The notes under the pieces were generated by a model. The model did no database searches, had not been told where the DNA came from, and worked only from the letters and a program-made list of their open reading frames with translations. Below are positions 50,224 through 60,093 of a stretch of 64,000 nt of DNA, piece after piece. Within the stretch, counting starts at the first letter, position 1. Every line of letters starts with the position of its first letter. The DNA is from Nitrospira sp. (GTDB lineage: Bacteria > Nitrospirota > Nitrospiria > Nitrospirales > Nitrospiraceae): contig CP092079.1 of the NCBI GenBank assembly GCA_022226955.1, positions 2,151,477 to 2,215,476 of the forward strand. The letters are read 5' to 3'. A program made the translations under genes and the position numbers.

Positions 50224-51279
50224 ATGAAACTGGTTCAAAAGCGCTCGAAGAAAACAGGGTTGCCGCCGGGGACGCTGGTCCACATCGGCGAAAAAAGGTC
50301 CGCCACTGTCACCATGACGGTGTTCGATTATGCCGGCGCGCGTTGCGATGAGCGGACAGCGACAAGCCCCGATGAATTGCACCCGCCCGCGGATGAGTCG
50401 GTTACATGGGTGGATGTCGGGGGGGTACACAAACTCGACCTGCTCGAAGCCTTCGGAAAGCAATTCTCGCTTCATCCGCTTCTGCTCGAAGACATTGCCA
50501 ACACCGATCAACGTCCGAAGCTCGATGACTACGAGTCGTACCTGTTTCTCGTCATGAAGGTCTTGTCCGTGACAGAGACGCACGATTTGCTCGTCGAGCA
50601 AGTCAGTTTCGTCGTTGGGCGGAATTTCGTCTTGTCGTTTCAGGAGAACGGCACCGATGTTTTTAAGACGGTGCGGGAACGGTTGCGCGGCGGCAGGGGC
50701 CGTATTCGGCAGGGCGGCGCCGACTATCTGCTGTATGCGTTGATGGACGCGATCGTGGACCAGTATTTTCTGGTGCTTGAATCCCTCGGCGAGAAGGTTG
50801 AATCGCTGCAAGAAAAAGTGGTGGCCGATCCGAGGCCGGAGACGCTGAGAGAAGTGCACGAGCTGAAGCGGCAGCTGCTCTTTCTTCGGCGGGCCGTATG
50901 GCCGCTCCGGGAAGCGACGAATGGCCTCTCCCGTTCCGACTGCCCCTTCCTGCATGAGCCGACCAAAGTCTTCTTCAGAGACGTGTACGATCACGTCGTG
51001 CAAATCGTCGATACTATCGAGACACTGCGCGAAATGGTGTCGGCCAGTCTCGATATTTATCTGTCCAGCGTCAGCTATCGTCTGAATACGGTGATGCGGG
51101 TCTTAACGGTCATCACGACGATTTTCATGCCCTTGAGTTTTATTGCGAGCATCTATGGCATGAACTTCGAGCATATGCCCGAGCTCAAATCGGAGTGGGG
51201 CTACCCGGCCGTGTTGGTTGCGATGGGGCTAATTGCCGCTGGAATGCTGACGGCGTTCCGCAAGCGGCACTGGCTCTAG
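50224..51279 (+). CDS. corA: Magnesium/cobalt transporter CorA
   Basis: CorA forms a pentameric inner-membrane channel importing Mg2+ or Co2+. The 351 residues show the N-terminal cytoplasmic domain (TVTMTVFDYAGARCDERTAT, then HPLLLEDIANTDQRPKLDDY) and the long stalk helix. The two C-terminal membrane helices follow, with the diagnostic GMN loop in ASIYGMNFEHMPELKSEWGY (near 311) and a basic end RKRHWL. The start is the ATG at 50224 (MKLVQKRSKKTG); an open frame reaching back to 50056 overlaps the CysQ gene. The gene is divergent from the cysQ-like gene. Family identity is firm. Confidence 0.95.
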   Translation: MKLVQKRSKKTGLPPGTLVHIGEKRSATVTMTVFDYAGARCDERTATSPDELHPPADESVTWVDVGGVHKLDLLEAFGKQFSLHPLLLEDIANTDQRPKLDDYESYLFLVMKVLSVTETHDLLVEQVSFVVGRNFVLSFQENGTDVFKTVRERLRGGRGRIRQGGADYLLYALMDAIVDQYFLVLESLGEKVESLQEKVVADPRPETLREVHELKRQLLFLRRAVWPLREATNGLSRSDCPFLHEPTKVFFRDVYDHVVQIVDTIETLREMVSASLDIYLSSVSYRLNTVMRVLTVITTIFMPLSFIASIYGMNFEHMPELKSEWGYPAVLVAMGLIAAGMLTAFRKRHWL

Positions 51280-51372
51280 CAGAGCCAATCAAAATCCTGC
51301 CAGCGATGTTCTTGCACGGTGGGCCTTCAACGCATCTCAGATGATACGCCTCAGCTCTTCTCTCACTCCGGC

Positions 51373-51729
51373 CTATTCCTGAACTTCGACCCGATCCACA
51401 AAGTAATCGGTTTCTCCGAAGCAGGTCGTGGGGAGGTAGCGGTATTCCTTGTAGTGGAGGATTACGGGCTTGCCCATCACTTTTTCAAGATCGGCGGCCA
51501 CCCGTTCATCCAGAACGGTAAAGGTCCAGAGCACCGGCGCGACACCCGGCACGGTGGTCATGGCGATCTCGCCTTCGTAGGTTTTGCACATCCATCCTTT
51601 TTGAGAGAATTTCTGGATGTAGCCGGCTCGACTCCCGTCGGAGTAGCTCAGATTGAAGACGATGAGCAGATAGGCCGCGCCGAGAAAAAGGAGCAGGGTC
51701 AACAGGAATTTGAGACGAAAGAACGCCAT
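51373..51729 (-). CDS. Small membrane-anchored hypothetical protein
   Basis: The 118-residue protein has one N-terminal membrane segment (FFRLKFLLTLLLFLGAAYLL, residues 3-22) and a mostly exported domain: DGSRAGYIQKFSQKGWMCKT, then YEGEIAMTTVPGVAPVLWTF. The SRAGxxxKFSxKGxxxKTYEGE pattern recurs in short proteins sometimes mislabelled as 6-phosphogluconate dehydrogenase, but no such enzyme motif is present. Two cysteines (near 47 and 105) could form a disulfide. It lies 17 bases downstream of leuD on the same strand, perhaps co-transcribed. Function is unknown. Confidence 0.72.
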   Translation of the reverse strand: MAFFRLKFLLTLLLFLGAAYLLIVFNLSYSDGSRAGYIQKFSQKGWMCKTYEGEIAMTTVPGVAPVLWTFTVLDERVAADLEKVMGKPVILHYKEYRYLPTTCFGETDYFVDRVEVQE

Positions 51730-51746
51730 GGGATTAGATCCTTACT

Positions 51747-52370
51747 TCATGAAGGAAGGTCGGCGAACAGCCACGGCGCCTCGGTTTTCCGCTTCTTTTC
51801 GTAGGCGGAAATGGCGGACTCGTGCTGCAGGGTCAAGCCGATGGAATCGAGTCCGCGATACAAACAATCTTTTCGGAACGGATCGATCGTAAATGCGTAG
51901 ATCTTGCCGCCCGGCGCGGTGACGGTTTGCTTGTCGAGATCCACGGTCAACCGGTAGCCCGGCGTCGCCGGCACGTCGCGCATCATCGCCGCGACCTCGT
52001 CGGCCGAGAGCACGACGGGCAAGATGCCGTTCTGAAAACAATTATTGTAGAAAATGTCGGCGAAACTCGGCGCGATGATGGAGCGAAACCCCTGATCCAG
52101 CAAGGCCCAGGGGGCATGTTCGCGGGAGGAGCCGCAGCCGAAGTTGCCGCCAGTCAAGAGGATCGTGGCATCTTGGTAGCGGGCTTGGTTGAGGAAGAAC
52201 TGCGGATCCGGGGACCCGTCTTTCTGCTTCTTCCAGTCGAAGAACAATCCCTCGCGCAGTCCCGTGCGCTTGATCGTCTTCAAGTACTGCTTGGGAATGA
52301 TCTGGTCCGTATCGACGTTGACCCGGTCCAAGGGGGCGACGACACCGGTGAGCGTGGTAAAGGCTTGCAT
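51747..52370 (-). CDS. leuD: 3-Isopropylmalate dehydratase small subunit
   Basis: LeuD with LeuC isomerises 2-isopropylmalate to 3-isopropylmalate in leucine biosynthesis. The 207 residues contain the swivel-domain signature [20 protein letters not shown] at the start, then [20 protein letters not shown] with the substrate-binding GCGSSREH motif, and [16 protein letters not shown]. The start is the ATG at 52370; an open frame reaching to 52577 only overlaps leuC. The leuC stop lies eight bases upstream, so the two form an operon. No leuB or leuA is in the window. Confidence 0.96.
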   Translation of the reverse strand: MQAFTTLTGVVAPLDRVNVDTDQIIPKQYLKTIKRTGLREGLFFDWKKQKDGSPDPQFFLNQARYQDATILLTGGNFGCGSSREHAPWALLDQGFRSIIAPSFADIFYNNCFQNGILPVVLSADEVAAMMRDVPATPGYRLTVDLDKQTVTAPGGKIYAFTIDPFRKDCLYRGLDSIGLTLQHESAISAYEKKRKTEAPWLFADLPS

Positions 52371-52378
52371 GATGTCTT

Positions 52379-53782
52379 CTAACTCCAGTGACGAATATCG
52401 ATGAAATGTCCCTCGACGGCGGCCGCGACCGCCATGGCTGGAGAGACGAGGTGCGTGCGTCCGCCCGCTCCCTGGCGTCCTTCGAAATTTCGGTTGCTGG
52501 TCGAGGCGCAGCGCTCGCCCGGTTGCAACACATCGGCGTTCATCGCGAGGCACATGCTGCAGCCGGCTTCCCGCCACTCGAACCCGGCGTCGCGGAAAAT
52601 CTTGTCGAGGCCTTCCTGTTCGGCCTGTTGTTTGACGAGGCCGGAGCCAGGCACCACCATCGCATGGACGGTCTTGGCGACCTGTTTGCCTTTGGCGAAC
52701 GACGCGGCGAGACGCAAGTCTTCAATGCGCGAATTCGTGCAGGACCCGATAAAGACCTTGTCGATCGTGATGTCTGCGATCGGCATGTTGGCGGCGAGCC
52801 CCATATATTCCAGCGCGCGCTCGGTGGCCTTGCGCGTCGTGTCGTCGGTCATCGTGGCCGGGTCCGGAACCCGTTGATCCACTCCGAGCACCATGCCTGG
52901 ACTCGTTCCCCAGCTGACTTGTGGGGCGATGTCTTCGGCGCGCATGACAATTGTGGCGTCGTAGGTTGCATCGGGATCTGTCTTCAATTGTTCCCAGGCT
53001 CGCACGGCTTGCTCGAACAGCGCGCCCTTGGGGGCCATGGGGCGCCCCTTAATATAGGCGGCCGTCTTCTCGTCCGGTGCGACCATGCCGGCGCGGGCGC
53101 CGCCTTCGATCGACATGTTGCACAGCGTCATGCGGCCTTCCATGCTGAGGGCGCGAATGGCCGATCCCGTATATTCGATGACGTAGCCGGTCCCACCGGC
53201 CGTGCCGATTTTGCCGATGATAGCCAGCACGATGTCTTTGGCGGAACAGCGATTCGATAAGACGCCATCGACCCGGATCTCCATGGTCTTGGGCCGCTTC
53301 TGGACCAGGCATTGCGTTGCCAGCACATGCTCGACTTCGCTGGTGCCGATGCCGAAGGCCAGCGCGCCGAATGCGCCGTGGGTAGAGGTATGCGAATCGC
53401 CGCAGACGATTGTCGTGCCGGGGAGCGTGAAGCCTTGTTCCGGGCCGATGACGTGGACGACGCCCTGTCGGATGTCGTTCATGCCGAACAGCGTAATGCC
53501 GAACTCTCGGCAGTTGTCTTCCAACGTCTGGATTTGCTTGGCGCTGGTGGCATCGGCGATGGCGAGGCGGCGGTCCGTCGTCGGGACATTGTGGTCCGGG
53601 ACCGCGAGCGTCGCAGCGGGGCGCCGTGGCCGGCGCCCGGCGAGTTTTAACCCTTCAAAGGCCTGCGGCGAGGTGACTTCGTGAACCAGCTGCCGGTCGA
53701 TATATAACAATGTCGTCCCGTCCGGTTCTTCCCGAACGAGATGCGTGTCCCAGATCTTATCGAACAATGTCTTGCCTGCCAT
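52379..53782 (-). CDS. leuC: 3-Isopropylmalate dehydratase large subunit
   Basis: LeuC is the [4Fe-4S] catalytic subunit of isopropylmalate isomerase in leucine synthesis. The 467 residues show the aconitase-superfamily features: [20 protein letters not shown] near residue 130, the cluster ligand in [20 protein letters not shown] (near 345), and the further cysteines in [20 protein letters not shown] (near 405), followed by [20 protein letters not shown]. The ATG at 53782 has GAGGAGCACGTC upstream. A longer frame to 54613 is shadow. leuD follows directly. The identification is firm. Confidence 0.97.
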   Translation of the reverse strand: MAGKTLFDKIWDTHLVREEPDGTTLLYIDRQLVHEVTSPQAFEGLKLAGRRPRRPAATLAVPDHNVPTTDRRLAIADATSAKQIQTLEDNCREFGITLFGMNDIRQGVVHVIGPEQGFTLPGTTIVCGDSHTSTHGAFGALAFGIGTSEVEHVLATQCLVQKRPKTMEIRVDGVLSNRCSAKDIVLAIIGKIGTAGGTGYVIEYTGSAIRALSMEGRMTLCNMSIEGGARAGMVAPDEKTAAYIKGRPMAPKGALFEQAVRAWEQLKTDPDATYDATIVMRAEDIAPQVSWGTSPGMVLGVDQRVPDPATMTDDTTRKATERALEYMGLAANMPIADITIDKVFIGSCTNSRIEDLRLAASFAKGKQVAKTVHAMVVPGSGLVKQQAEQEGLDKIFRDAGFEWREAGCSMCLAMNADVLQPGERCASTSNRNFEGRQGAGGRTHLVSPAMAVAAAVEGHFIDIRHWS

Positions 53783-53921
53783 GACGTGCTCCTCACGAAC
53801 CGGTCTCAGTGGAGTGTAAGGGAGCGTCATTATACATAGGGCTTTGGCTGCATGCCAGAGAGGGGCGCGACTGGACTGCCCGGACTTCAGATTCCCTCCG
53901 TCCTGCCGATATGGCCTATGT

Positions 53922-54134
53922 ATGGATAACAAACAACTTGACCCTGATCGCCTCTCGATTCCTCGCTGGACCATTGCCCGGGATACCCGGTCGCTGGGCT
54001 GCGTCTTTTGCCACTCCATCATCGTGCGTGTGACGACAGACACGCGGCAGGTGGCGTTCTGCAGCTGCCGCCTCGTCGAATACCGGCTGCTGCCCAAGCC
54101 GACTATCCGCAAGGTCAACTCCACCAAGCCCTGA
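53922..54134 (+). CDS. Small cysteine-rich hypothetical protein
   Basis: A 70-residue protein starting at ATG 53922 with four cysteines: [20 protein letters not shown] provides a CxxC, and [20 protein letters not shown] a CxC. This cluster could bind zinc. The sequence is balanced and hydrophilic, without a signal peptide. The frame continues upstream to 53844, but that part is poor. The ribosome site is weak, so the start is uncertain. It lies between leuC and the MEKHLA gene, divergent from leuC. I do not recognise the family. Confidence 0.5.
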   Translation: MDNKQLDPDRLSIPRWTIARDTRSLGCVFCHSIIVRVTTDTRQVAFCSCRLVEYRLLPKPTIRKVNSTKP

Positions 54135-54178
54135 TTCCCTCGCTTGTCTTGCCCATTCAGACGTGATAGCAGCATGGC

Positions 54179-54649
54179 ATGCCGACCGATGATGTCTTTC
54201 ACCGCGCGAGGGTTGCGTGGTCGCAGCTGCTCCTGGATAGCTTCCGTCGCTGGACGGGGCGGGACTTGCTGTTGCGGACCGGCTCGTCGGAAGAGCAGGC
54301 GCAGGCGCTCTTTGCCGCGCCATTTGTCGTGATCTCCCATGGCACGGAGCCCGATCCCATTTTGAATTACGGCAATCAGCAGGCGCTCGATCTGTGGGAG
54401 CTGCCGTGGGCGCAATTGACGCGCACGCCCTCTCGCCTGACGGCGGAGCCGATGAATCGAGACGAGCGCGCTCGCATGCTGGCTGTCGCCGAGGCCCAAG
54501 GGTATTTCGCCGGGTACCGGGGAATCAGGATCTCGTCTACGGGAAAACGGTTTCTGGTCGAAGATGCCACGGTGTGGAACGTGGTTGATACTCGCGGTAA
54601 CCGGGTCGGGCAAGCGGCGACGTTTGCCCGTTGGATGCCTCTTGTCTAA
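54179..54649 (+). CDS. MEKHLA-domain protein
   Basis: The 156-residue protein matches the MEKHLA domain, a PAS-like fold: [20 protein letters not shown], then [40 protein letters not shown] and [20 protein letters not shown] followed by WNVVD. The family is found in plant class III HD-ZIP transcription factors and in stand-alone bacterial proteins, thought to sense a small ligand or redox state. No DNA-binding domain is attached here. It begins 44 bases after the small Cys protein on the same strand and ends convergent with the hybrid kinase. Domain call is good; the signal is unknown. Confidence 0.85.
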   Translation: MPTDDVFHRARVAWSQLLLDSFRRWTGRDLLLRTGSSEEQAQALFAAPFVVISHGTEPDPILNYGNQQALDLWELPWAQLTRTPSRLTAEPMNRDERARMLAVAEAQGYFAGYRGIRISSTGKRFLVEDATVWNVVDTRGNRVGQAATFARWMPLV

Positions 54650-54721
54650 GACTCTTCATACAACGCCATCGTGACATCATCTGAATATGCCCGGGTGTGG
54701 CCGCTATGAGCCTGCGGACAT

Positions 54722-57358
54722 TCAGGAGGCGCTCGCATAGGTTTCAATGGCCGTGATCAACGACTTTTTCTTGATGGGCTTGGTCATGTACGCGGTGCAT
54801 CCGGCGGCCAGGCTCTCATCAAGTTGCTGCTGGAGCACATTGGCCGTCAGGGCGACAATGGGAGTCGGCGTTCGATGCTGGTCGCGTTCCCACTGGCGAA
54901 TGGTGCGGGTCGCCGTGAGGCCGTCCATAACAGGCATCTGAAGATCCATGAACACCAGGTTGTAGCGGCCGGACTGAAAGTGTTCGACGGCGATGGCGCC
55001 ATTTTCCGCATAAGTGAGGTGGTAGCCGGATTGTTTCAGAAACATCGTGACGACATCGCGATTGTCGTCGAGGTCTTCTACAAGCAGGATCTTGCCGCGC
55101 ATGGGTGCGGGCGTTTCCGGCGGAACAGGCAGTGCGGCGGCCGGTACGGGTGGCGTCGCTGGCTGTCCGACCAGCGCGGTGCTAATGAGGTTGAGGATGG
55201 CCCTCCGGTGGAGGGGTTTACGGGTGGTATATGGGATCCCGAGTGTCTTGGCCTGGGCGGTGTGGTCTTCCTGGCCGTCTGGACTCATGAACACGATGGG
55301 GATGGCCGCCAGCGCTGGATCGGCTCGCATCGCCTCTGCGACGGCCAAGCCATTCATTCCCGGCATATGAGCATCCAGCAGCACCAGGTGAATCGGGAGC
55401 CCGCGCTGGTGTGCCCGCCGCATCTGCGCCAAGGCTTCGGCGCCACTTGAGGCTTCGGCCAATGCTGCCTCGGTGGGCGTGAGCTGTTCGCGAAGTACCA
55501 GCCGGGCGGTGTCGTTGTCATCGACCAACAGGATGCGCTGGCCTGTGAACGAGGGTGGTGCGATCTGCGGCGTCGTTGCGGTGACGGGCTGGAGCGGCAC
55601 CATCAGGTGGACGGTGGTGCCGGATCCGAGCTGGCTCTCGACCCAGATACGCCCGTTCATGATGTGGGTGAGGCGCTGGCAGATGCTCAGCCCGAGGCCA
55701 ATACCGCCGTACTTTCTGGTGCTCGACGAATCGACTTGCGTGAAAAATTCGAAAATGGTGTTCAGGGACTCGTTCGGAATGCCGATGCCTGTGTCGGCAA
55801 CGGAGAGATGCAACCACGGTTGGCCGTCCGGAGTCGTCTCAGGATAGAGGTGGAGGACGATGGTGCCTCGGTCGGTGAATTTGACGGCATTGGTGAGGAG
55901 GTTAAAGATGAGCTGTTGCAAGCGCGTTGGGTCGGCCATGATGGCATGGGGGAGACGGGGGTCGATACGGTAGACGAGTTCGAGTTGTTTGGCGGCGGCT
56001 TGCAAGGCAACCAGGTTGCCCGAGGCGTTCACAAAATCCTCTAGATCGACCGGGGTGTAGTCGAGAACAAGATGTCCGCCGTCAAGCTTCGTGAACACGA
56101 GGACATCGTTGATCAACGCCAGGAGTGTGGTGGTGGCGTGTTCGAATCGGTTGATGTAATTCCGTTGATCATCGGACAACGGCGTTTCTTGGAGCAGGTC
56201 GGCCATGCTGAGGATCATATTCATAGGGGTGCGAATTTCGTGGCTCATGCTGGAGAGAAACTCGCTCTTGGCTTGGTTGGCCGATTCGGCTCGTTCTTTG
56301 GCCTGGCGTAGTTCGGCCGTGCGGCTCGCGACGATGGATTCGAGATGCTCGAGATGCCGGGCCAGTGTGTCTGTGGCGGACAGCCGTTCCTGGTCGAGCG
56401 TGGCCAATTGCTGCTGGGTGTGCGACAGCCAGCCGATCACCGTATTCTTTTGTGAGGCGGACACAGGAATGCGGGCGGTGCAGTGGCCGGTCCCGAGCGC
56501 TTTGATGTGGGCATAGAGCTCGGTGAGCGGGCATCCCAGAATGTGCTGGAACCCGCGCACCATGTGCCAAAATATGAGGACTTGCAGGGCGCCGACCACC
56601 AAAAAGATGACTCGCATGGTGAGGGCCTGCTGGAGGGCGTTGACGATGGCCGCTTGGGTGCGCGCGTCGGCCATGCGGGAAAACTCGTCGATGGGCGCCA
56701 TGATCTGGGCTTTCGTCCGGTGGTAGGCTTCGTTGTAGACCAGGTCGAGGGCCATCTGGCGGGAGGCGGCTTGCGCCGCCAGTGTTGGCGCGGGGGATTC
56801 GATCAGCGACATGGCCCGGTGTTCCGTTTGCGCCAGGATGTCGGACAGACGCTTGGCATCGCTGAGCTTGTCGATCTCCGTCGCGGTGAAGCCGGCTTCC
56901 CGCATACGATCGATCAACGCTTTGGCTTCGCCGGGGCGGACGACGCGGGATTTTTCGTTGAAGGCAACGTCCCAGTCGATGCCCTGGTAGTCATACGGGC
57001 GCGGAATGCGGCCGTCACGGATGGCCAACACGTCCTCAAATTGCTGCTTGTAGCTGGGGGTTCCGGTGGCGATATAGGTGCGAACCAGGCGTGTTAAGTC
57101 GTCGGAGGATTGGCGCAACTCATTGGCGAGGAGGAGGGATGTTTGTCGCTGCACGTTGACCTGGTCGAGATGTTTTTCCGACTGGACGTACAGAGTAAAC
57201 GTGACGACCAGCAGGAGGAAGAGGCTTGCGGTCACGATGGTGTAGAGCGTGACGCGGGAGAGAAAGGCGGGAGTGACGTGGTCTGAGGAGGAGGGCTGGT
57301 CATTATCTGCTCGAATGTCTGTTGGGGCATTCGCCGGTGTGGAGGGTGGAGACATCAT
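54722..57358 (-). CDS. Hybrid sensor histidine kinase with two receiver domains
   Basis: An 878-residue membrane sensor kinase. Domains in order: a first membrane helix ([20 protein letters not shown], about 37-56), a periplasmic helical sensor to about 244, and a second helix ([15 protein letters not shown]). Next come a HAMP-like linker, a coiled coil and HisKA with [20 protein letters not shown] (His near 371). HATPase_c follows, with [18 protein letters not shown] and [10 protein letters not shown]. The first receiver has the phosphoacceptor Asp in [11 protein letters not shown] (near 660), and the second in [11 protein letters not shown] (near 803). No Hpt domain is attached. AAAGGGATCCAGC precedes the ATG. 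The partner and stimulus are unknown; the nearby MEKHLA and CBS genes are candidates only by position. Confidence 0.93.
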   Translation of the reverse strand: MMSPPSTPANAPTDIRADNDQPSSSDHVTPAFLSRVTLYTIVTASLFLLLVVTFTLYVQSEKHLDQVNVQRQTSLLLANELRQSSDDLTRLVRTYIATGTPSYKQQFEDVLAIRDGRIPRPYDYQGIDWDVAFNEKSRVVRPGEAKALIDRMREAGFTATEIDKLSDAKRLSDILAQTEHRAMSLIESPAPTLAAQAASRQMALDLVYNEAYHRTKAQIMAPIDEFSRMADARTQAAIVNALQQALTMRVIFLVVGALQVLIFWHMVRGFQHILGCPLTELYAHIKALGTGHCTARIPVSASQKNTVIGWLSHTQQQLATLDQERLSATDTLARHLEHLESIVASRTAELRQAKERAESANQAKSEFLSSMSHEIRTPMNMILSMADLLQETPLSDDQRNYINRFEHATTTLLALINDVLVFTKLDGGHLVLDYTPVDLEDFVNASGNLVALQAAAKQLELVYRIDPRLPHAIMADPTRLQQLIFNLLTNAVKFTDRGTIVLHLYPETTPDGQPWLHLSVADTGIGIPNESLNTIFEFFTQVDSSSTRKYGGIGLGLSICQRLTHIMNGRIWVESQLGSGTTVHLMVPLQPVTATTPQIAPPSFTGQRILLVDDNDTARLVLREQLTPTEAALAEASSGAEALAQMRRAHQRGLPIHLVLLDAHMPGMNGLAVAEAMRADPALAAIPIVFMSPDGQEDHTAQAKTLGIPYTTRKPLHRRAILNLISTALVGQPATPPVPAAALPVPPETPAPMRGKILLVEDLDDNRDVVTMFLKQSGYHLTYAENGAIAVEHFQSGRYNLVFMDLQMPVMDGLTATRTIRQWERDQHRTPTPIVALTANVLQQQLDESLAAGCTAYMTKPIKKKSLITAIETYASAS

Positions 57359-57714
57359 GCTGGATCCCTTTTCACCGCGGCCTTTTTAATAGAGATCTAT
57401 GTGGGTATGCTTGACGAGACTTTCGTCACTCACTCTATCGGCACAGTGGGGGGAAAGTGTAGGCCGTGGTGCGGGAGAGGGAGGCCTGTGCACTGAAGTT
57501 TCATCGGGGGCACACTGATGTCGATTTGTGCGTGATCCTGACGGACTGCGCAGTGCCGTTAGTCGCCAATGGTGGACGGAGGGATGCAACCACTGAAGAG
57601 GCGATCCCTCTCGCAAGATGCTGAGCAGAACGCCATGGCACTCAGTCGGCCAAGTGGCCGCCTCGATGCGCTGGGCAAAGACTGAGGGAGGTCCGAAGCG
57701 AACCGAAAAAGAGA
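57359..57714. other. Spacer between the hybrid kinase and the CBS gene
   Basis: About 356 bases without a supported gene. A minus-strand open frame that extends into the CBS gene (57386-58063) is Arg/Pro/His-rich and looks like a shadow. The spacer must hold the kinase promoter and any CBS terminator; no clear hairpin with T-run was found. Confidence 0.35.
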
Positions 57715-58329
57715 TTAGGTCCAGAGTTCTAAGGGGCCGTGGTTGGCCAGGCCGCGGAGCAAGTCCTGCTTGGAAATAATGCCGATCGGCTGCCGATTCG
57801 CGTCGAGGATCGGTAATGCCCCGACTCGCTCGTCCATCATGACCCGGGCGATTTCCCGAATATCGGTCGTGGGTGTTGCGGAGAGCACCCGAGGGCTCAT
57901 GATCTCCGCCAGCCGGCGGTGAGCGGCGGTGCTTTCGATGCCGGCAATGATGAGATCGGGGGCGTGGCGGATCAAATCCCGGTCCGAGACCATTCCAACC
58001 AGTGTGCCGTGAACGGAAGAAATCGGCAGATGGCGGAACGATCGGCGTGTCATCAGTGCCCAAGCCTCGATCAGCGTGGCATCGGAAGGCAAGGTGCTGA
58101 CCGGAGTCGTCATTAAATCTCCGGCCAGGATGGCCGGCTTCGGCAGCCGCGTCTGCTTGGTTTGCTCTTGATAGGCCTGATGCGCCGCCAGCGTGGTTCG
58201 ATCTCCGGGCGGGTTGCGGTGATCCTTGCCGTCTTGGCTCTCGACGGCGTCGGTCGACGGTACGCCCGGCGTCACGGGCTTGACCGGGTAGGTTTCGGCA
58301 ACTCCAGTAATGGCTTGGATGACGGCCAT
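57715..58329 (-). CDS. Tandem CBS-domain protein
   Basis: The 204-residue protein has two CBS domains after an N-terminal low-complexity region of about 65 residues. CBS1: LAGDLMTTPVSTLPSDATLI then FRHLPISSVHGTLVGMVSDR. CBS2: LAEIMSPRVLSATPTTDIRE then VGALPILDANRQPIGIISKQ, then DLLRGL. CBS pairs bind adenosine nucleotides (AMP, ATP, SAM) and report energy state. No effector domain is attached, so it probably acts on another protein. The start at 58329 follows a GGAGGGAGGAGAGACTTCC site. The DUF1653 gene is upstream on the same strand. Ligand and target are not known. Confidence 0.88.
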   Translation of the reverse strand: MAVIQAITGVAETYPVKPVTPGVPSTDAVESQDGKDHRNPPGDRTTLAAHQAYQEQTKQTRLPKPAILAGDLMTTPVSTLPSDATLIEAWALMTRRSFRHLPISSVHGTLVGMVSDRDLIRHAPDLIIAGIESTAAHRRLAEIMSPRVLSATPTTDIREIARVMMDERVGALPILDANRQPIGIISKQDLLRGLANHGPLELWT

Positions 58330-58431
58330 GGAAGTCTCTCCTCCCTCGTAGTATCGGTGGACTGCGGGAAATACTTAAGCGGAGAACGCCAAATACGCCA
58401 AGGAGAGTGAGTGCGGGATGGAACGAGGCGG

Positions 58432-58662
58432 CTAGACCGTGGGTGGAACGGAACCGTCCGCCACGAATTGGAAACGAGGTTGCGGCCGGCCCTCGACGAC
58501 CACGGTTTCAACAAACATAGCCAGCGGCCTCACCCAAAGCCCTCGTTCGCCATAGAGCGCGCGGTAGACGACGACTTCTTCTTCCGTTTCCGAATGCCTT
58601 GCCACCCCCACGACTTCGTAGTCGTTTCCCTTGTAGTGTCGATAGCGGCCTAGTTGGATCAT
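58432..58662 (-). CDS. DUF1653 protein
   Basis: The 76-residue protein has the small DUF1653 fold: LGRYRHYKGNDYEVVGVARH, then SETEEEVVVYRALYGERGLW, then VRPLAMFVETVVV. The family is a short all-beta domain, found alone or fused to other domains, of unknown role. The ATG at 58662 follows AAAGGATACACC; a long upstream frame that covers the region is shadow of the flavoprotein gene. It is divergent from the flavoprotein (39 bases between starts). No motif indicates catalysis. Confidence 0.8.
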   Translation of the reverse strand: MIQLGRYRHYKGNDYEVVGVARHSETEEEVVVYRALYGERGLWVRPLAMFVETVVVEGRPQPRFQFVADGSVPPTV

Positions 58663-58701
58663 GGTGTATCCTTTCGCGGACCGACTATAAATGGAAGGCG
58701 T

Positions 58702-60093
58702 ATGACAACTCAACGGATCCATGATGTGGTAGTGATCGGCGGCGGCTCGGCCGGCTATGCGGCGGCGCGCACAGCCCGTGAAACGGGGGCGGATGTAGCC
58801 ATTGTCGATCAGGGTCCGCTTGGCGGACTGTGCATTCTGCGGGGCTGCATGCCGACAAAGGCCATCTTGCAATCGGCTGAAATTGCCGCTGCCATGCGGC
58901 GAGCTCCTGAATTCGGCCTGTCGCCGGTTGAGGTGCGCGCGAATCTCTCGGCGATCGTCGACCGCAAGAATCGTCTGGTTCGTGAATTTGCGGACTATCG
59001 GATTCAGCAACTCCGCGACCCCGCCTACAGGCTGTACGAAGCGCCGGCTGCCTTTTTGACGCCGCACCTGTTGCAAGCCGGGACCGATCAGATTACGGCG
59101 AAAGCCTTTATTATTGCCACAGGCTCGACTCCCCGCACTGGAATTGTCCCCGGTTTGGATCACGAGTCCTGTGTGACGAGCGATGAATTGCTCGACCTGC
59201 GTCATCAACCGGAGTCGCTGATCGTCTTGGGGGCCGGTCCCGTCGGGTTGGAGCTCGGGCAGTTTTTCTCGCGCATTGGGGCGCAGGTCACGATCGTGCA
59301 GCGGAGTCCGTCCGTGCTCTCGCATCTGGGCGGGGATGTCGGCGGCGCACTCATGCGGGCATTGGAACAGGACGGGCTATCGATTCTTGTGGAGGCGACG
59401 GTTCAGCGGATCGATTGGACAGGGACGCAGCCGCTGGTTCGTCTGACTCAGCAGGGTACGGAGCGGACCTTGTCGGGCGAACTGGTCTTAAATGCTCTCG
59501 GCCGGGTTCCCAACATTACCGGTCTCAATCTAGCCGCCGCCGGGGTAGCCGTCGAGGCAGGCCGTGTGCTGGTCGACGGCGGGATGCGGACGTCGCAGCC
59601 GCATATCTTTGCAGTGGGCGATGTCACCAATCTCTACGATGTTGTGCATATTGCCATTCAGCAGGGTGAGATTGCCGGCTGGAACGCCTGCCATCCACGC
59701 CAGGCGCCCAGGCATTTCGATGACCGCCTCGTCACCGAAGTCGTGTTTACAGACCCGCAGGTCGCTGTGGTTGGGTTGAGTGAAACAGCTTGTCGCGCCA
59801 AGGCCATTCCGTATCTCACGGCGTCGTATCCGTTTGCCGATCATGGGAAGGCCATGTGCCGGGGAGCCGTGCACGGGTTTGTGAAGCTGATCGCCGATCC
59901 GAAAACCGGATCGCTCCTTGGCGCGCAGATCGTCGGGCCGGAGGCGGGGGAATTAATCCATGAGCTGATCGCCGTGATGTACTACCATGGGACCGCGCAG
60001 GATCTTCTTCACATCCCGCATTACCATCCGACATTGGCTGAGATTATGACCTATCCAGCCGAATCTATTATCGAGCAGATGCGACGGTCATGA
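58702..60093 (+). CDS. Dihydrolipoamide dehydrogenase-like pyridine nucleotide-disulfide oxidoreductase
   Basis: A 463-residue flavoprotein with the usual domain order: FAD-binding HDVVVIGGGSAGYAAARTAR, the redox disulfide GGLCILRGCMPTKAILQSAE, and NAD-binding LIVLGAGPVGLELGQFFSRI. The C-terminal dimerisation domain ends with the catalytic His-Glu pair in HYHPTLAEIMTYP. The disulfide motif reads CILRGC, whereas lipoamide dehydrogenases usually have CLNVGC, and there is no MerA-type cysteine tail. It is therefore likely to be an oxidoreductase of dihydrolipoamide, mercuric or an unknown disulfide substrate. The ribosome site is GGAAGGCGT at ATG 58702. A TPR gene overlaps its stop by ATGA. No pyruvate dehydrogenase genes are adjacent. 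Confidence 0.85.
   Translation: MTTQRIHDVVVIGGGSAGYAAARTARETGADVAIVDQGPLGGLCILRGCMPTKAILQSAEIAAAMRRAPEFGLSPVEVRANLSAIVDRKNRLVREFADYRIQQLRDPAYRLYEAPAAFLTPHLLQAGTDQITAKAFIIATGSTPRTGIVPGLDHESCVTSDELLDLRHQPESLIVLGAGPVGLELGQFFSRIGAQVTIVQRSPSVLSHLGGDVGGALMRALEQDGLSILVEATVQRIDWTGTQPLVRLTQQGTERTLSGELVLNALGRVPNITGLNLAAAGVAVEAGRVLVDGGMRTSQPHIFAVGDVTNLYDVVHIAIQQGEIAGWNACHPRQAPRHFDDRLVTEVVFTDPQVAVVGLSETACRAKAIPYLTASYPFADHGKAMCRGAVHGFVKLIADPKTGSLLGAQIVGPEAGELIHELIAVMYYHGTAQDLLHIPHYHPTLAEIMTYPAESIIEQMRRS

Noticed and set aside
57386..58063. 225-codon minus-strand frame overlapping the CBS gene
   Set aside because: It is rich in Arg, Pro, His and Ser, has no ribosome site and shares most of its length with the CBS gene.
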